The notes beneath the pieces are model-generated. The model ran no database searches. It had not been told where the DNA came from and saw nothing but the letters and a program-made list of their open reading frames with translations. Position numbers and translations under genes: made by a program. From Polaromonas sp. (GTDB lineage: Bacteria > Pseudomonadota > Gammaproteobacteria > Burkholderiales > Burkholderiaceae_C): a DNA stretch of 34,328 bases. The stretch is taken from NCBI GenBank assembly GCA_013823635.1, contig PNML01000025.1, positions 1 through 34,328 of the forward strand, given 5' to 3'. Below are positions 17,166 to 25,966 of the stretch, one piece after another (the first letter of the stretch is position 1; every line of letters begins with the position of its first letter).

Positions 17166-17743
17166 ACAAGTCTGTTGTATGGGGAGGCGCGGCCGGTGTC
17201 GTGGTACTGGTGATGCTGTTGGCGTGGATGGGTCTCAGGCAAACCACCGAGCAAACCGGTGCCGTGTCGGCCACCAGTGGCGAGACGCGTGGTGCGCCCG
17301 GGGGCATGTCGGCTGGCAGCGAGTTGCCCCGCATCGGGGCAAGTGGGGGCGTCTCGCCCACCGGCGACCAGGCACAGCCCGATTTGGCTTCGGCCGCCAA
17401 GGGCTTCAAGCCACCGCAGCCGGGTGCGCCCACGCTGCAGGCCATTCAAACAGAGTTGCAGGCACTCAGTGCCCATGGCCGCCAGCCATCGCCCATGGAG
17501 GTGGATGCCGTGTTGGCCAAACTGGAACAGAACCAGGGATCCAGCGTGGTGGCCGGTTATGACCTGAAGGCACTCCGGGCCAACATGCAGGCGGCTGAAC
17601 GCATCCGTGTCGTGACCGACCAGATGCAGGGCCTGGCCAAGGACCCCACGCCCGAGAACACCCAAAAACTGATGGATCTGATGAAAGAGCTGCAGAAGAT
17701 CCAGGGCGAGATCCGGCTCGACATCACGGCCAGCAAGCCATGA
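17162..17743 (+). CDS. Membrane-anchored protein of unknown function in the pilus operon
   Basis: Protein of 193 aa that I do not recognise. It has a membrane span at about 5-24 (VVWGGAAGVVVLVMLLAWMG), a Gly/Ser/Pro-rich periplasmic linker to about residue 90, and a predicted all-helical C-terminal part with heptad-like character (LRANMQAAERIRVVTD, LMDLMKELQKIQGEI). No enzymatic motif is visible. It overlaps the preceding gene by four bases and lies 13 bases before a prepilin gene, so it is almost certainly a part of the assembly apparatus. It could be a diverged PilO-like or spacer protein. Confidence 0.7.
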   Translation: MNKSVVWGGAAGVVVLVMLLAWMGLRQTTEQTGAVSATSGETRGAPGGMSAGSELPRIGASGGVSPTGDQAQPDLASAAKGFKPPQPGAPTLQAIQTELQALSAHGRQPSPMEVDAVLAKLEQNQGSSVVAGYDLKALRANMQAAERIRVVTDQMQGLAKDPTPENTQKLMDLMKELQKIQGEIRLDITASKP

Positions 17744-17756
17744 AAGCAGGGTTGGC

Positions 17757-18572
17757 ATGCACGCTGTCAGGTACCGTTCAATGCAAACAGGTTTTTCCAT
17801 GGTCGAACTGGCTGTGGCGATGGCCGTGCTGGGTCTGATGACCTGGGCGGTGTCGGCTGCGTTTGGCAATGTGGGGCCGGCGCGCGACCGCGAACGCGCG
17901 CTTCAAATGGGTGAAACCCTGCGCGAGACGTTGCGCGCATTTGCCTTGCGCAACGGGCATTTGCCCTGTCCCGATACCGATGGCAACGGCTGGGAGAGTC
18001 GTGCCACCACCGGCAACCTGCGCTGTGCCAGTGCCACAGGGCAGTTTGGCTGGTTGCCTTACCGCACGTTGGGCCTGGATTTGCCTGCCGATAAATTCCG
18101 GGCCACCTATGCGGTGTTCCGCAGCCCGGACGATGCCGTGCCGAGCAGCGATGCCGACCTGGCCGTGCAACTGGAACGGTCCAACCCGGCGGACCCCGTC
18201 GGTACCGTGGGGTACAAAAACGTGCACGATCTGATTGCAGCCTTGAACAACGCAACCGCACAGACGGTGCCCACACCCTTGGTCACCCGGCCACATCACA
18301 CCGGTGACAACGGCGTGCAAGGTGCCATTGACTGCACGGCCAATGTTCGTGCCAACCCCGCGTACTGGTTGGCCATGCCGCTTGAAGACCGCGATGGCTC
18401 AGGCTCGCGCTCGGATGGTGTGCAAGCCACGGTTACGGCGGCCACCTTGGTGGCGAATGCTTCGCTGTGCGTCCAGGCCCCTGGCACTGCCATGACGTCT
18501 GACAACGACGACGTGGTCATTGTCGAGCCCCTGGGCGTGCTTGCGGGCTGGCTGCAGGCTCGCGCACCCTGA
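17757..18572 (+). CDS. Minor prepilin, LPCPDT family, short form
   Basis: Prepilin-like protein of 271 aa. The cleavage site is QTG12-F13SMVELAVAM with E17 at +5. After the helix comes LPCPDTDGNGWE (69-80), whose D-x-D-x-N-x-x-E spacing resembles a calcium-binding loop and whose Cys may pair with a later Cys near 91. It then has FGWLPYRTLGL, a DRDGSGSRSDG loop and a C-terminal NDDVVIVEPLG. The same blocks occur in the three large prepilins at 25967-30779; this copy ends where those add a hydrophobic extension. The ATG at 17757 has CAGGG in front; an ATG at 17781 is possible but leaves a very short leader. Confidence 0.85.
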   Translation: MHAVRYRSMQTGFSMVELAVAMAVLGLMTWAVSAAFGNVGPARDRERALQMGETLRETLRAFALRNGHLPCPDTDGNGWESRATTGNLRCASATGQFGWLPYRTLGLDLPADKFRATYAVFRSPDDAVPSSDADLAVQLERSNPADPVGTVGYKNVHDLIAALNNATAQTVPTPLVTRPHHTGDNGVQGAIDCTANVRANPAYWLAMPLEDRDGSGSRSDGVQATVTAATLVANASLCVQAPGTAMTSDNDDVVIVEPLGVLAGWLQARAP

Positions 18573-18632
18573 CTTTTGAGAATCGACCGCATGTTCACAT
18601 CTGTTACACACCGACGCATCAAGGACCCCCTC

Positions 18633-20477
18633 ATGAGCGCCCAACACGTCCCCACAGACCATCCCGCATGGCGATTCGGCAGCCGGTTGGGCCAACCCTT
18701 GCGTGCCACACGCAGTGCCCTGTCCGCAGGCAGCCTCATCGCGGTGGCGCTGTGGTTGTCGGGCTGCGCCCATTCACCACCGCGCAGCGTGGAAGGGCTG
18801 CAAGCGCCTGACAACGTGGCCGCCGAGCGCCTGCGCGAGCAAATGGCGCAGGAGTCAGCCCGCTTGCTGGAGCACCAGCAAAGGTTGCAGCAAGACCTTA
18901 ACAAGCCTGCGCCCAAGCCTGTCATTCAGCCGGTGGCACCGGTTTTCGATCCGTTGGAGGGCAAGCTCATCAATGTGGGCATGTCCAAAGCCAGCATCAG
19001 CCAGATACTGGCGGCCTTTGCCGATGCGGGCAAGCTGAACCTGATCGTGGACCCCGCCGTCATCCGTGGCGGTCAGTTGGCTGACATGTATTTGCGCCAA
19101 GTCACGTTGCGCGAGGGTTTCAACGAGGTGCTGCGCACCTACGACGTGGCGGGCGAGTTCAAGGGCAACACGCTGCGGGTCAACCTGACCGAAGACAAGT
19201 TTTTCAACCTGAGCTTCCTCAATGCCAAGAGTGCCCTGCAAATGAGCTCGGGTGGCAATGTGTTTGGCGCGTCGACGGGCGGCAATTCCAGCTCCAATGC
19301 CCAGCAGGGCAACCTGACCATGTCGGCGGGTGGTGGTGCGGCCAACGATCCCTACAACGAGCTGGAATCTGCCCTGAAGGCCGTGCTGGGTGAAACCGCG
19401 CAGGCTCGCGGTGGTCAGCAACAGCAGCAGGGTCAGCCACTGGCAGGGGGTGTGGTGCAGCCCAGTCAACCCGGTGCAGGTCAAGCGGGTGCCAGCTTCA
19501 ACAACCCAGGCGTGGCTGCAGCCACCCTGGCGGTGCCTTCCACCATGGGTGATGACACGGGCTTCACCCTCAACAAAATGACCGGGACGCTGTACGTCAA
19601 GGCACGGCCTTCCAAAATGAGAGCGGTGGAAAAGCTGATTGACCACGTGCAGAAAACACTGGGCAAGCAGGTGTACGTGGAAGCCCAGCTGATCGACGTG
19701 CAGCTGAGCGACAACTTCGAGTTCGGTGTGGATTGGACACACTTGCGCAGCCGCCTGGCGACCGGGTTCGGCACCACCCCGATGCAGATCGGTGGTGCCA
19801 CCACCACATTGCCCAACGGCACAGGGGGTGCGTACTTGGACCGTGCGCTGACCATTCCGGCGGCGGTCATCGGCAGTTTGACCGGTCCGGCTGCCGGGCT
19901 GTCATACCAGGGCAGCAACTACGGCGTGGTCATCAATGCGCTGCGTTCGTTCGGTAACCTGAAGGTGCTGTCCAACCCCAATGTACAGGTGCGAAACGGC
20001 ACGCCCGCTTTGTTGTCGGTGGGCACCAGCACGCGGTACGTGTCGCAGTCGTCCACCACACAGACCGCACCCGGTGGCGGGGCCACCACCACGTCGGCCA
20101 ACGTGCAGACAGACACGGTGTTCTCGGGCGTGATGGTGGGCGTGCTGCCGTTTGTGCGTGAGGACGGCCGCATCGAGTTGCTGGTCAACCCCATGCAGAG
20201 CGATGTCGACCAGAGCAGCCTGCAGCTCGTGGCCGTGGGCGGCAGTAACCTGGTGTCGCTGCCTTCGGTCAGTTACAAAGGTTTGACCACCACGCTGAAC
20301 GTGTCTGATGGCGACGTGGTGGTGGTCGGGGGTCTGATCGATCAGCGCACATCGGGCAGCGACCGGGGGGCGCCCGGGCTGTCTGATGTGCCCGTTCTGG
20401 GTAAGCTGTTTGGCAACGAAAACAAGACACACCGCAGCCGGGAGCTGGTCATTGTGTTGCGGGTGCGTGTGATATGA
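18633..20477 (+). CDS. mshL: Secretin lipoprotein, MshL/PilQ type
   Basis: Outer-membrane secretin of 614 aa that would form the gated pore for the pilus. The N-terminus has a hydrophobic segment and lipobox LSGC with the lipidated cysteine at 45. An STN/N0-like domain is at about 107-180 (LINVGMSKASISQILAAF, LIVDPAVIRG, VTLREGFNEVLRTY). A Gly/Ser/Gln-rich linker with five consecutive Gln follows (about 205-295). The C-terminal secretin domain (about 300-614) contains VYVEAQLIDVQLSDNFEFGVDW and the signature GDVVVVGGLIDQ plus PGLSDVPVLGKLFG. The ATG at 18633 is preferred because AAGGA is at 18621-18625 and the signal is then near the N-terminus; a TTG at 18576 and an ATG at 18591 are in the same frame. 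It overlaps the next gene by four bases. Confidence 0.92.
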   Translation: MSAQHVPTDHPAWRFGSRLGQPLRATRSALSAGSLIAVALWLSGCAHSPPRSVEGLQAPDNVAAERLREQMAQESARLLEHQQRLQQDLNKPAPKPVIQPVAPVFDPLEGKLINVGMSKASISQILAAFADAGKLNLIVDPAVIRGGQLADMYLRQVTLREGFNEVLRTYDVAGEFKGNTLRVNLTEDKFFNLSFLNAKSALQMSSGGNVFGASTGGNSSSNAQQGNLTMSAGGGAANDPYNELESALKAVLGETAQARGGQQQQQGQPLAGGVVQPSQPGAGQAGASFNNPGVAAATLAVPSTMGDDTGFTLNKMTGTLYVKARPSKMRAVEKLIDHVQKTLGKQVYVEAQLIDVQLSDNFEFGVDWTHLRSRLATGFGTTPMQIGGATTTLPNGTGGAYLDRALTIPAAVIGSLTGPAAGLSYQGSNYGVVINALRSFGNLKVLSNPNVQVRNGTPALLSVGTSTRYVSQSSTTQTAPGGGATTTSANVQTDTVFSGVMVGVLPFVREDGRIELLVNPMQSDVDQSSLQLVAVGGSNLVSLPSVSYKGLTTTLNVSDGDVVVVGGLIDQRTSGSDRGAPGLSDVPVLGKLFGNENKTHRSRELVIVLRVRVI

Positions 20478-21409
20478 GCCTCATCCACGATGCCCTCAAA
20501 ACCGTGGATGGCGTGGCCCCTTCGGTCGCGTTGCCCAGGGTAACCGCACCCGCTCCCACGGCTGCCAAGCCTGCAACGGGTTGGCTGGGTGGTTTGGCTG
20601 CGTTTGCATTGGTGCTGGCCGCCGGTGGCGGCGCTTACTGGCTGTGGCTGGGCACGCAGCCAGTGGCCCAGCGTGCGGGATTGGCGCAGCCCCAACCGCT
20701 TGCGCAAACCCCGCCGCCTGTGGCAGCTCAAGTGCCCACGCCAGTCCCCTCCCAAGTGATGGGGTCACCGGCCGCTGCGCCTGCGCAAGATGCATTGACA
20801 GCAGCCGCTGCCACACCCGCGTCTGTCACGGCTAAAAATGATGATCAAAAAGTGCCTCCAGCGCTTGATGGTAAAGTAGTAGAAGCTATAAAAACTGATA
20901 AACCTGCTTCGGTGTCTGCTGCAGTGGGTGCCTCGGCAGGTGCGGTGCGTACAGCATCCGCAACCGGCGCAGCTCGCCCGATCAGGCGGGCGCCGGTCAA
21001 ACCTGTGCCCAAACCAGCCCCCGTCGCGGAGCCCGTGGACGACACACCCGTCGAGTTGCGCTTTGCCCGTTTCGTGGCGGCCATGCGCGTGAACGACGTG
21101 GCGGGTGCCGATGTCGAGTTGGCCGCGTTGCGCAAACGCTTGCCCGAGGGCGCGCTGGGCTTGGTCAGGGCGCAGGCTTGGTTCGATCTGAGAAACGGCC
21201 GTGAAGACGCGGCACTGGCTGGCTACCAGACCATCCTCGACCGCCTGCCCGGCGATGAAGAGGCTGCCATCAACGTCGCCAGCGTGCACAGCCATCGGCA
21301 ACAGGGCGAGCAGGCGCGCGGCGTGCTGGCTGCTGCCGTGCGGGTCAACCCCGATTCGGTGGCGCTGCGTAACGCGTTGAATCAATTTGCACCGGCAGGC
21401 CGTCCATGA
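20474..21409 (+). CDS. mshN: MshN/GspB-like TPR membrane protein
   Basis: Bitopic protein of 311 aa. It begins with the short cytoplasmic motif MSLIHDALK typical of MshN and GspB proteins, followed by a membrane span (about 36-57). A long Ala/Pro-rich periplasmic linker leads to a TPR-like C-terminal domain (about 190-305, RFARFVAAMRVNDVAGAD, ALAGYQTILDRLPGDEEAAI). In MSHA and GspAB systems the partner is the MshM/ExeA-type ATPase encoded by the next gene, and the pair helps place the secretin in the envelope. The linker contains an in-frame AT-rich repeat at 20831-20901. Both ends overlap neighbours by four bases. The symbol is given by position and layout rather than strong sequence identity. 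Confidence 0.65.
   Translation: MSLIHDALKTVDGVAPSVALPRVTAPAPTAAKPATGWLGGLAAFALVLAAGGGAYWLWLGTQPVAQRAGLAQPQPLAQTPPPVAAQVPTPVPSQVMGSPAAAPAQDALTAAAATPASVTAKNDDQKVPPALDGKVVEAIKTDKPASVSAAVGASAGAVRTASATGAARPIRRAPVKPVPKPAPVAEPVDDTPVELRFARFVAAMRVNDVAGADVELAALRKRLPEGALGLVRAQAWFDLRNGREDAALAGYQTILDRLPGDEEAAINVASVHSHRQQGEQARGVLAAAVRVNPDSVALRNALNQFAPAGRP
20831..20901 (-). repeat. Short interspersed repeat, copy C (inside the mshN-like gene)
   Basis: AT-rich patch that on the minus strand reads TTTTTATAGCTTCTACTAC, then CTTTACCATC, the core AAGCGCTGGAGGC (20854-20866 on the plus strand is its complement) and CACTTTTTGATC. It is the best-formed copy in the window. It is translated in frame as residues about 120-143 of the Ala/Pro-rich linker, changing the composition there to Lys/Asp-rich. 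Confidence 0.65.
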
Positions 21410-22980
21410 GTGCTGCTTCGGTCTATGCTGCGCTGGGCCTGTCCCGCAACCCGTTTCCGCCCACGCCGGATGCAGGGTCGTACTTTTTCACGTCGCAGCT
21501 GGAAGAAGAGTTCACGGAAATTGCGCACTGCATCCAGGCACACAAGGGTTTTGTGCTGCTCACCGGCGAGGTGGGGTTGGGAAAAAGCACCATGGTGCGT
21601 CGGCTGCTCGACACCTTGCCCTCAGAAGGGTGCCATTCGGCACTGATATTGAACACCTTCTTGCAAGGTGAGGCGCTGCTGGCCACCATTTTGGGTGACT
21701 TCGGGTTGACCCCCCAGCCCGGTCTGGAGGCTGGACTGGCCCAGCTGAACGCATTTTTGCTTGACAGCTACCAGCAATCCAAAACATGCCTGCTGGTGGT
21801 GGACGATGCGCAGAACCTGAGTGTCCAGTCGCTTGAGCTGATCCGGCTGCTGTGCAACCTCGAGACCGACCAGGAAAAGCTGTTGCAAATCCTGCTGGTG
21901 GGGCAACCGGAGCTGGAGCAGGCGCTGGCTGCGCCTGAGTTGCGTCAACTCAAAAGCCGCATCGTCAAGCACGCCCGTTTGCGTGGCTTGCACAAAGACG
22001 AGCTGAGCCGTTACTTCGATTTCAGGGTGAATGCCGCTGGCGGGGCTGGGCGGCTGACGCTGCAACCCGCAGCAGCCGATGTGTTGCACAAGGTTACTTC
22101 AGGGAATTTGCGTCAATTGCACTTGGTGCTCGACAGGTGTCTGTACGGCCTGGCGGGCAGTCGGCAGAGTGTGGTGGATGTTGATCTGGTGCGCCGGGCC
22201 ATGGCCGATGTGCCCTCGTTGAGTGCCGATGCGGTGGTCGCCCCTCCGCGCAGTACCGGCGCTGCCCGGGCAGGGCGGACGTGGATGTTGGCAGGTCTGG
22301 CCATGGGTGTGGCCACCGTGGCTGTGGCCGCCTGGGTGGTTTCTGATGTGAGCGTGCGTGTGCCTTCGTTCAGCACACCGGTGGTTGTGGCCAGTGGTGC
22401 CGAAGCGGCCACTTCTCAGGCGGTAGCTGAACCCAGCTCTCCCCAGTCTGCTCCTGCAACGGTTTCTGATGCCACGGCTTCGGTTCCCGTCGTGTCAAGC
22501 GAGTCGACTGGGGCTGCGCAAACGTCATCAAGCCCTCCGGTGATGGTTGGAAGCAAAGACGTGCCGACGCCCCTGCCAGAGCCCGAGGCGGATACCCGTG
22601 CGGCGTGCGAGCGGCAACTCGGCGGGTTGCCTGCAGAGGGGCAACTGATTGATTTTCAGCGTTTGTCCCCAGAGCTGGCACCACGGATCAAACCGTCGTC
22701 ACGCGTGTGCCTGTTCGGAGAGGCGGGGCAGCGTTGGGTGGCGTGGGTCGCCAATGGCTCGGTTCGGCACATCGTGGCCGCGCAACAGGCCGTGAGAAGC
22801 GCGCAGGTGGCACTGAAAAACAAAGGCTTGCTGGAGGGCATTGCCCCTGATGGCCTGCTGGGTCCACGCACTGCCGAGGCACTGGCCAGGTTCCAGCAGC
22901 AGCACCGCTTGGCACCGACAGGTCAACTTGACGAAATGACATTTTTCTTACTGGAGAACGCCGATGTTGCAACCCGTTGA
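21406..22980 (+). CDS. mshM: MshM/ExeA-like AAA+ ATPase with peptidoglycan-binding domain
   Basis: Inner-membrane ATPase of 524 aa. The cytoplasmic AAA+ part (1-275) opens with the family motif YAALGLSRNPFPPTPD and has Walker A GEVGLGKST (54-62), Walker B CLLVVDDAQN (128-137) and GQPELEQAL. A membrane span lies at about 293-312. The periplasmic part has a Ser/Thr/Pro-rich linker and ends in a PG_binding_1-like domain (about 458-520: VALKNKGLLEGIAPDG, LLGPRTAEALARFQQQH). This is the domain order of ExeA/GspA, which with GspB opens the peptidoglycan for secretin assembly. It overlaps mshN by four bases and mshE by 17 bases. Confidence 0.9.
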   Translation: MSAASVYAALGLSRNPFPPTPDAGSYFFTSQLEEEFTEIAHCIQAHKGFVLLTGEVGLGKSTMVRRLLDTLPSEGCHSALILNTFLQGEALLATILGDFGLTPQPGLEAGLAQLNAFLLDSYQQSKTCLLVVDDAQNLSVQSLELIRLLCNLETDQEKLLQILLVGQPELEQALAAPELRQLKSRIVKHARLRGLHKDELSRYFDFRVNAAGGAGRLTLQPAAADVLHKVTSGNLRQLHLVLDRCLYGLAGSRQSVVDVDLVRRAMADVPSLSADAVVAPPRSTGAARAGRTWMLAGLAMGVATVAVAAWVVSDVSVRVPSFSTPVVVASGAEAATSQAVAEPSSPQSAPATVSDATASVPVVSSESTGAAQTSSSPPVMVGSKDVPTPLPEPEADTRAACERQLGGLPAEGQLIDFQRLSPELAPRIKPSSRVCLFGEAGQRWVAWVANGSVRHIVAAQQAVRSAQVALKNKGLLEGIAPDGLLGPRTAEALARFQQQHRLAPTGQLDEMTFFLLENADVATR

Positions 22981-24676
22981 ACAGCGCCAGACGTTGGGTG
23001 CAGCGGCATCAGCTCCCGCGGCGGACAGAGCCCAGTCGTTGGGCGAAAGCCTGATCAGTGCTGGCATCGTGGCCCCTGTGGCCATCGATTACGTGCTGCA
23101 GAAGCAGAAAATTGAAAAGGTGCCCATGGGCAACCTGTTGGTGGAACTGGGGTTCACCAGCGCCAAAGAGGTGGCCCGCTATCTGGCTCAGCAGCGCAAC
23201 ATTCCGTTTCTGGAGGCGGCCCAGCTGCCCGAACCTGAAACGGCGGTGGCTGGCTTGTTCAACCGGGCTCAGTGTCTGAACAACGGGTTTTTGCCTGTGC
23301 GCGAATCAGGCGGACTGGTCGACGTTGTGCTGGGCGATGCGCGCCGTGAAGTGGTGGAAGACCTGGTGCAGCGCAAGCTGGGCAAGGCCTGTCGTTTTTT
23401 TCAGGGTGAGTTTGATCAGGTTGCACAAGCCATTCAGCAGCACTACTACTTCGCTGACAACCCGCCTGTCAAACTGCTTGAGAGCGAGGTACGCAAGCTG
23501 GAGGCTGACATTGACCGAGCCTACAGCCCTGCCCGGCTTTTGGAGTACATGTTGCATCTGGGGGTACGCGAGCGCGCCACCGACATTCACCTGGCACCCA
23601 CCGCCCGCAGTCGCTCGGTGCTGATGCGTATCGATGGTGTGTTGCGTCCCATGTTTGCCTTGTCGCCGGCGCTGGATCGTTTGGTGGTGTACGTCAAACT
23701 GCAAGCCGACATGGATGCCAGCGAGCAGCGCTTGCCTCAGGATGGCAGCTTCACCGCAGTGGTGATGGAGCAGAACTACACCATCCGGGTGTCCACGCTC
23801 ATTTCGGAATTCGGTGAACGCATGGTGCTGCGCATGCTGCCCGAGCGCAGCAGCCTGGACAAGCTCGATGACCTGGGTTTCAAGCCAACCGACGTGGCTG
23901 CAATGGCCAAGTCATTTGCCAGGCCACACGGCCTCATCCTCATCACCGGGCCCACAGGCTCGGGCAAAAGCACCACCTTGCACGCGGCCCTGCGCATGCA
24001 GCCGCTCATCGAGCGCAACGTCCTGACGGTGGAAGATCCCGTTGAATACCGTGTGCCCGTGGCCTGCCAGACCGAGGTGAACCGCCGCGCCGGGTACGAG
24101 TTTGCCAATGCCATGCGGCACTTTCTGCGGCACGACCCTGACATCATTCTGGTGGGGGAAATTCGCGATGGTGAGACGGCGCGTGCCGCCCTTGATGCAT
24201 CGTCAACAGGCCACCTGGTGCTGTCCACTCTGCACGTCGGCAGCATTTTTGGCGTGATGCCACGGCTCAAGCTGCTGGGTGTGGATGCCGAAACCATCGC
24301 CGAAAACCTGGTGGCTGTCATCAACCAGCGCCTAGTGCGTCGCATTTGCACGCAGTGCCGCACGCCGCGCGATGCCACGCCTTCCGAGGTGTCCTGGCTG
24401 GGGCAGGTTGAGTCGGCCGAGGCACCGAAGGTGTACCACGGCATGGGATGCCCGCATTGCCGCAACACCGGCTATTTCGGGCGCCTGCCCGTCTACGAAA
24501 TGCTGCTGGTGGACCGCGACCTGGCAGATGCCATTGCATCGGATGCCAGCCGAGCCCAGTTGCGTGAGCGCGCCCTGGCTGCAGGCATGCGGCCCATCTT
24601 GACGTTGGCACGCCAGCGCGTGCTGGAAGGCGACACCACCATGGACGAAATATTGCGTGCCGTGGGCGAAGACTGA
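22964..24676 (+). CDS. mshE: Pilus extension ATPase, MshE/GspE/PilB family
   Basis: Cytoplasmic hexameric ATPase of 570 aa that drives pilin polymerisation. The N-terminal T2SSE_N domain (about 25-165) contains MGNLLVELGFTSAKEVARYLA. The catalytic domain has TDIHLAP (206-212), Walker A GPTGSGKST (329-337), the Asp box LTVEDPVEYR (354-363), Walker B DIILVGEIRD (393-402) and the His box STGHLVLSTLH (414-424). The four zinc-binding cysteines of extension-type ATPases are present (CTQC at 462-465 and CPHC at 496-499), which separates it from PilT. The ATG at 22964 lies inside the mshM end, with GGAGAA five bases upstream. Confidence 0.95.
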   Translation: MLQPVEQRQTLGAAASAPAADRAQSLGESLISAGIVAPVAIDYVLQKQKIEKVPMGNLLVELGFTSAKEVARYLAQQRNIPFLEAAQLPEPETAVAGLFNRAQCLNNGFLPVRESGGLVDVVLGDARREVVEDLVQRKLGKACRFFQGEFDQVAQAIQQHYYFADNPPVKLLESEVRKLEADIDRAYSPARLLEYMLHLGVRERATDIHLAPTARSRSVLMRIDGVLRPMFALSPALDRLVVYVKLQADMDASEQRLPQDGSFTAVVMEQNYTIRVSTLISEFGERMVLRMLPERSSLDKLDDLGFKPTDVAAMAKSFARPHGLILITGPTGSGKSTTLHAALRMQPLIERNVLTVEDPVEYRVPVACQTEVNRRAGYEFANAMRHFLRHDPDIILVGEIRDGETARAALDASSTGHLVLSTLHVGSIFGVMPRLKLLGVDAETIAENLVAVINQRLVRRICTQCRTPRDATPSEVSWLGQVESAEAPKVYHGMGCPHCRNTGYFGRLPVYEMLLVDRDLADAIASDASRAQLRERALAAGMRPILTLARQRVLEGDTTMDEILRAVGED

Positions 24677-24696
24677 TCCGCCATATTGACGCTGCC

Positions 24697-25965
24697 ATGG
24701 CCAACCTGAACACCTACTACTACCGCGTATTGCTACCGCACGGGGCGCTGCGCACTGGGCTGCTGCGTCTGGCTGTCGAGCGGGACTTGTCTGCCCGTTT
24801 GCGCCTTGAAAGCGAAACCGATGGCACGGTGGTCAGTCTGTGGCGCTTCCCGTCATGGCTGGCGGCTGTCATGGATTTTGTGCTGCGCATTTTCAGGCGG
24901 CAAATCCGCAACGAAGACCTGGCCGGTTTCCTGCGTGACATGGGGCTGATGATGACTGCCGGTGTGCCCGCGCTGGAGGCCTTGGGCACCTTGGTAGAGG
25001 AAAGCGAACTCAGCGGGAACAAGGCTGTGAGCCAGGTCGCGCGCCACATGCGGGATGATCTGAATGCAGGTGTGGGCATGACCGAGGCCTTCAGCCGACA
25101 CCCCAACGTGTTTCCTGAAACGGTGCGCAATCTGATTTCCATTGGCGACCAGACAGGCACCGTGGACCGCATGCTGAAAGAGAGTGCCGAGCACGTGGAG
25201 CGCATGATGAACATCAAGCGCGACATCAAAACCGCACTCATCTATCCGGCCTTTGTGTTCGCCACCATTTTTGGGGTGGCCGCGTTCTGGATCTACTACG
25301 TGGTGCCCAGCATGGCGCGCCTGTTCAAGCAGCTTCAGGCCAAGTTGCCGCCGCTGACCGAGTGGTTGGTGGCATTTGCCGACTCCCTGACCACGCACCT
25401 GCCGTGGGTGCTGCTGCTCACAGTGGTGCTGGTGGTGCTGTTTGTGGTGACATTCAACCGGTCCGAGCGGTTCCAGTTGATCACTTACAACGTGCTGCAC
25501 CGCACCCCCATTGCGCGCACGCTGCTGGTGTCCTCAGGCATGGCTCACATGACCGAACACCTGGCCATACTGGTGCGTGCAGGTGTGGACATGGTCACCA
25601 GCTTGACCACCCTGTCGCGGGCCACCAAAAACCGCTACTACCGGACCCGCCTGCAGCAGGTGACCGAGGCGGTCAGCCGGGGCGAGTCGGTGTCGTCATC
25701 CATGCGACGGGCAGGGGGCTTTCCGGCCATGGCGGTGCGCATGATCGGTGTCGGCGAGGAGTCGGGCAGCCTGGACAGCCAGTTGACTCACCTGGCTGAC
25801 GAATACCGCAAACGGCTGGAAGTACTGGTCGCGTCCCTCGCTGAAATCCTGAAACCGGTCATCATTTTGATAGCAGGTGGATTGTTCCTGTTCCTGATCG
25901 TGGCGTTGCTGTTGCCTATTTATGATCTGGTGCGGCAGTCTGTCAGCCAGAGCATGGGGTCCTAG
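24697..25965 (+). CDS. mshG: Inner-membrane platform protein, MshG/GspF/PilC family
   Basis: Polytopic inner-membrane protein of 422 aa with two T2SSF repeats. Membrane spans lie at about 179-203, 235-254 and 385-409. The first repeat includes FLRDMGLMMTAGVPALEAL and LISIGDQTGTVDRML, the second HLAILVRAGVDMVTSL and MIGVGEESGSLDSQL, the usual diagnostic pair. It acts with the MshE-type ATPase to lift pilins into the growing filament. It starts 20 bases after mshE; no strong Shine-Dalgarno sequence is visible. Length and topology are typical of the family. Confidence 0.94.
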   Translation: MANLNTYYYRVLLPHGALRTGLLRLAVERDLSARLRLESETDGTVVSLWRFPSWLAAVMDFVLRIFRRQIRNEDLAGFLRDMGLMMTAGVPALEALGTLVEESELSGNKAVSQVARHMRDDLNAGVGMTEAFSRHPNVFPETVRNLISIGDQTGTVDRMLKESAEHVERMMNIKRDIKTALIYPAFVFATIFGVAAFWIYYVVPSMARLFKQLQAKLPPLTEWLVAFADSLTTHLPWVLLLTVVLVVLFVVTFNRSERFQLITYNVLHRTPIARTLLVSSGMAHMTEHLAILVRAGVDMVTSLTTLSRATKNRYYRTRLQQVTEAVSRGESVSSSMRRAGGFPAMAVRMIGVGEESGSLDSQLTHLADEYRKRLEVLVASLAEILKPVIILIAGGLFLFLIVALLLPIYDLVRQSVSQSMGS

Positions 25966-25966
25966 C

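Noticed and set aside
25855-25885. Possible further copy of the interspersed repeat (CATTTTGATAGCAGG)
   Set aside because: It encodes the conserved third membrane span of the MshG/GspF family and lacks the AGCGCTGGAGG core.
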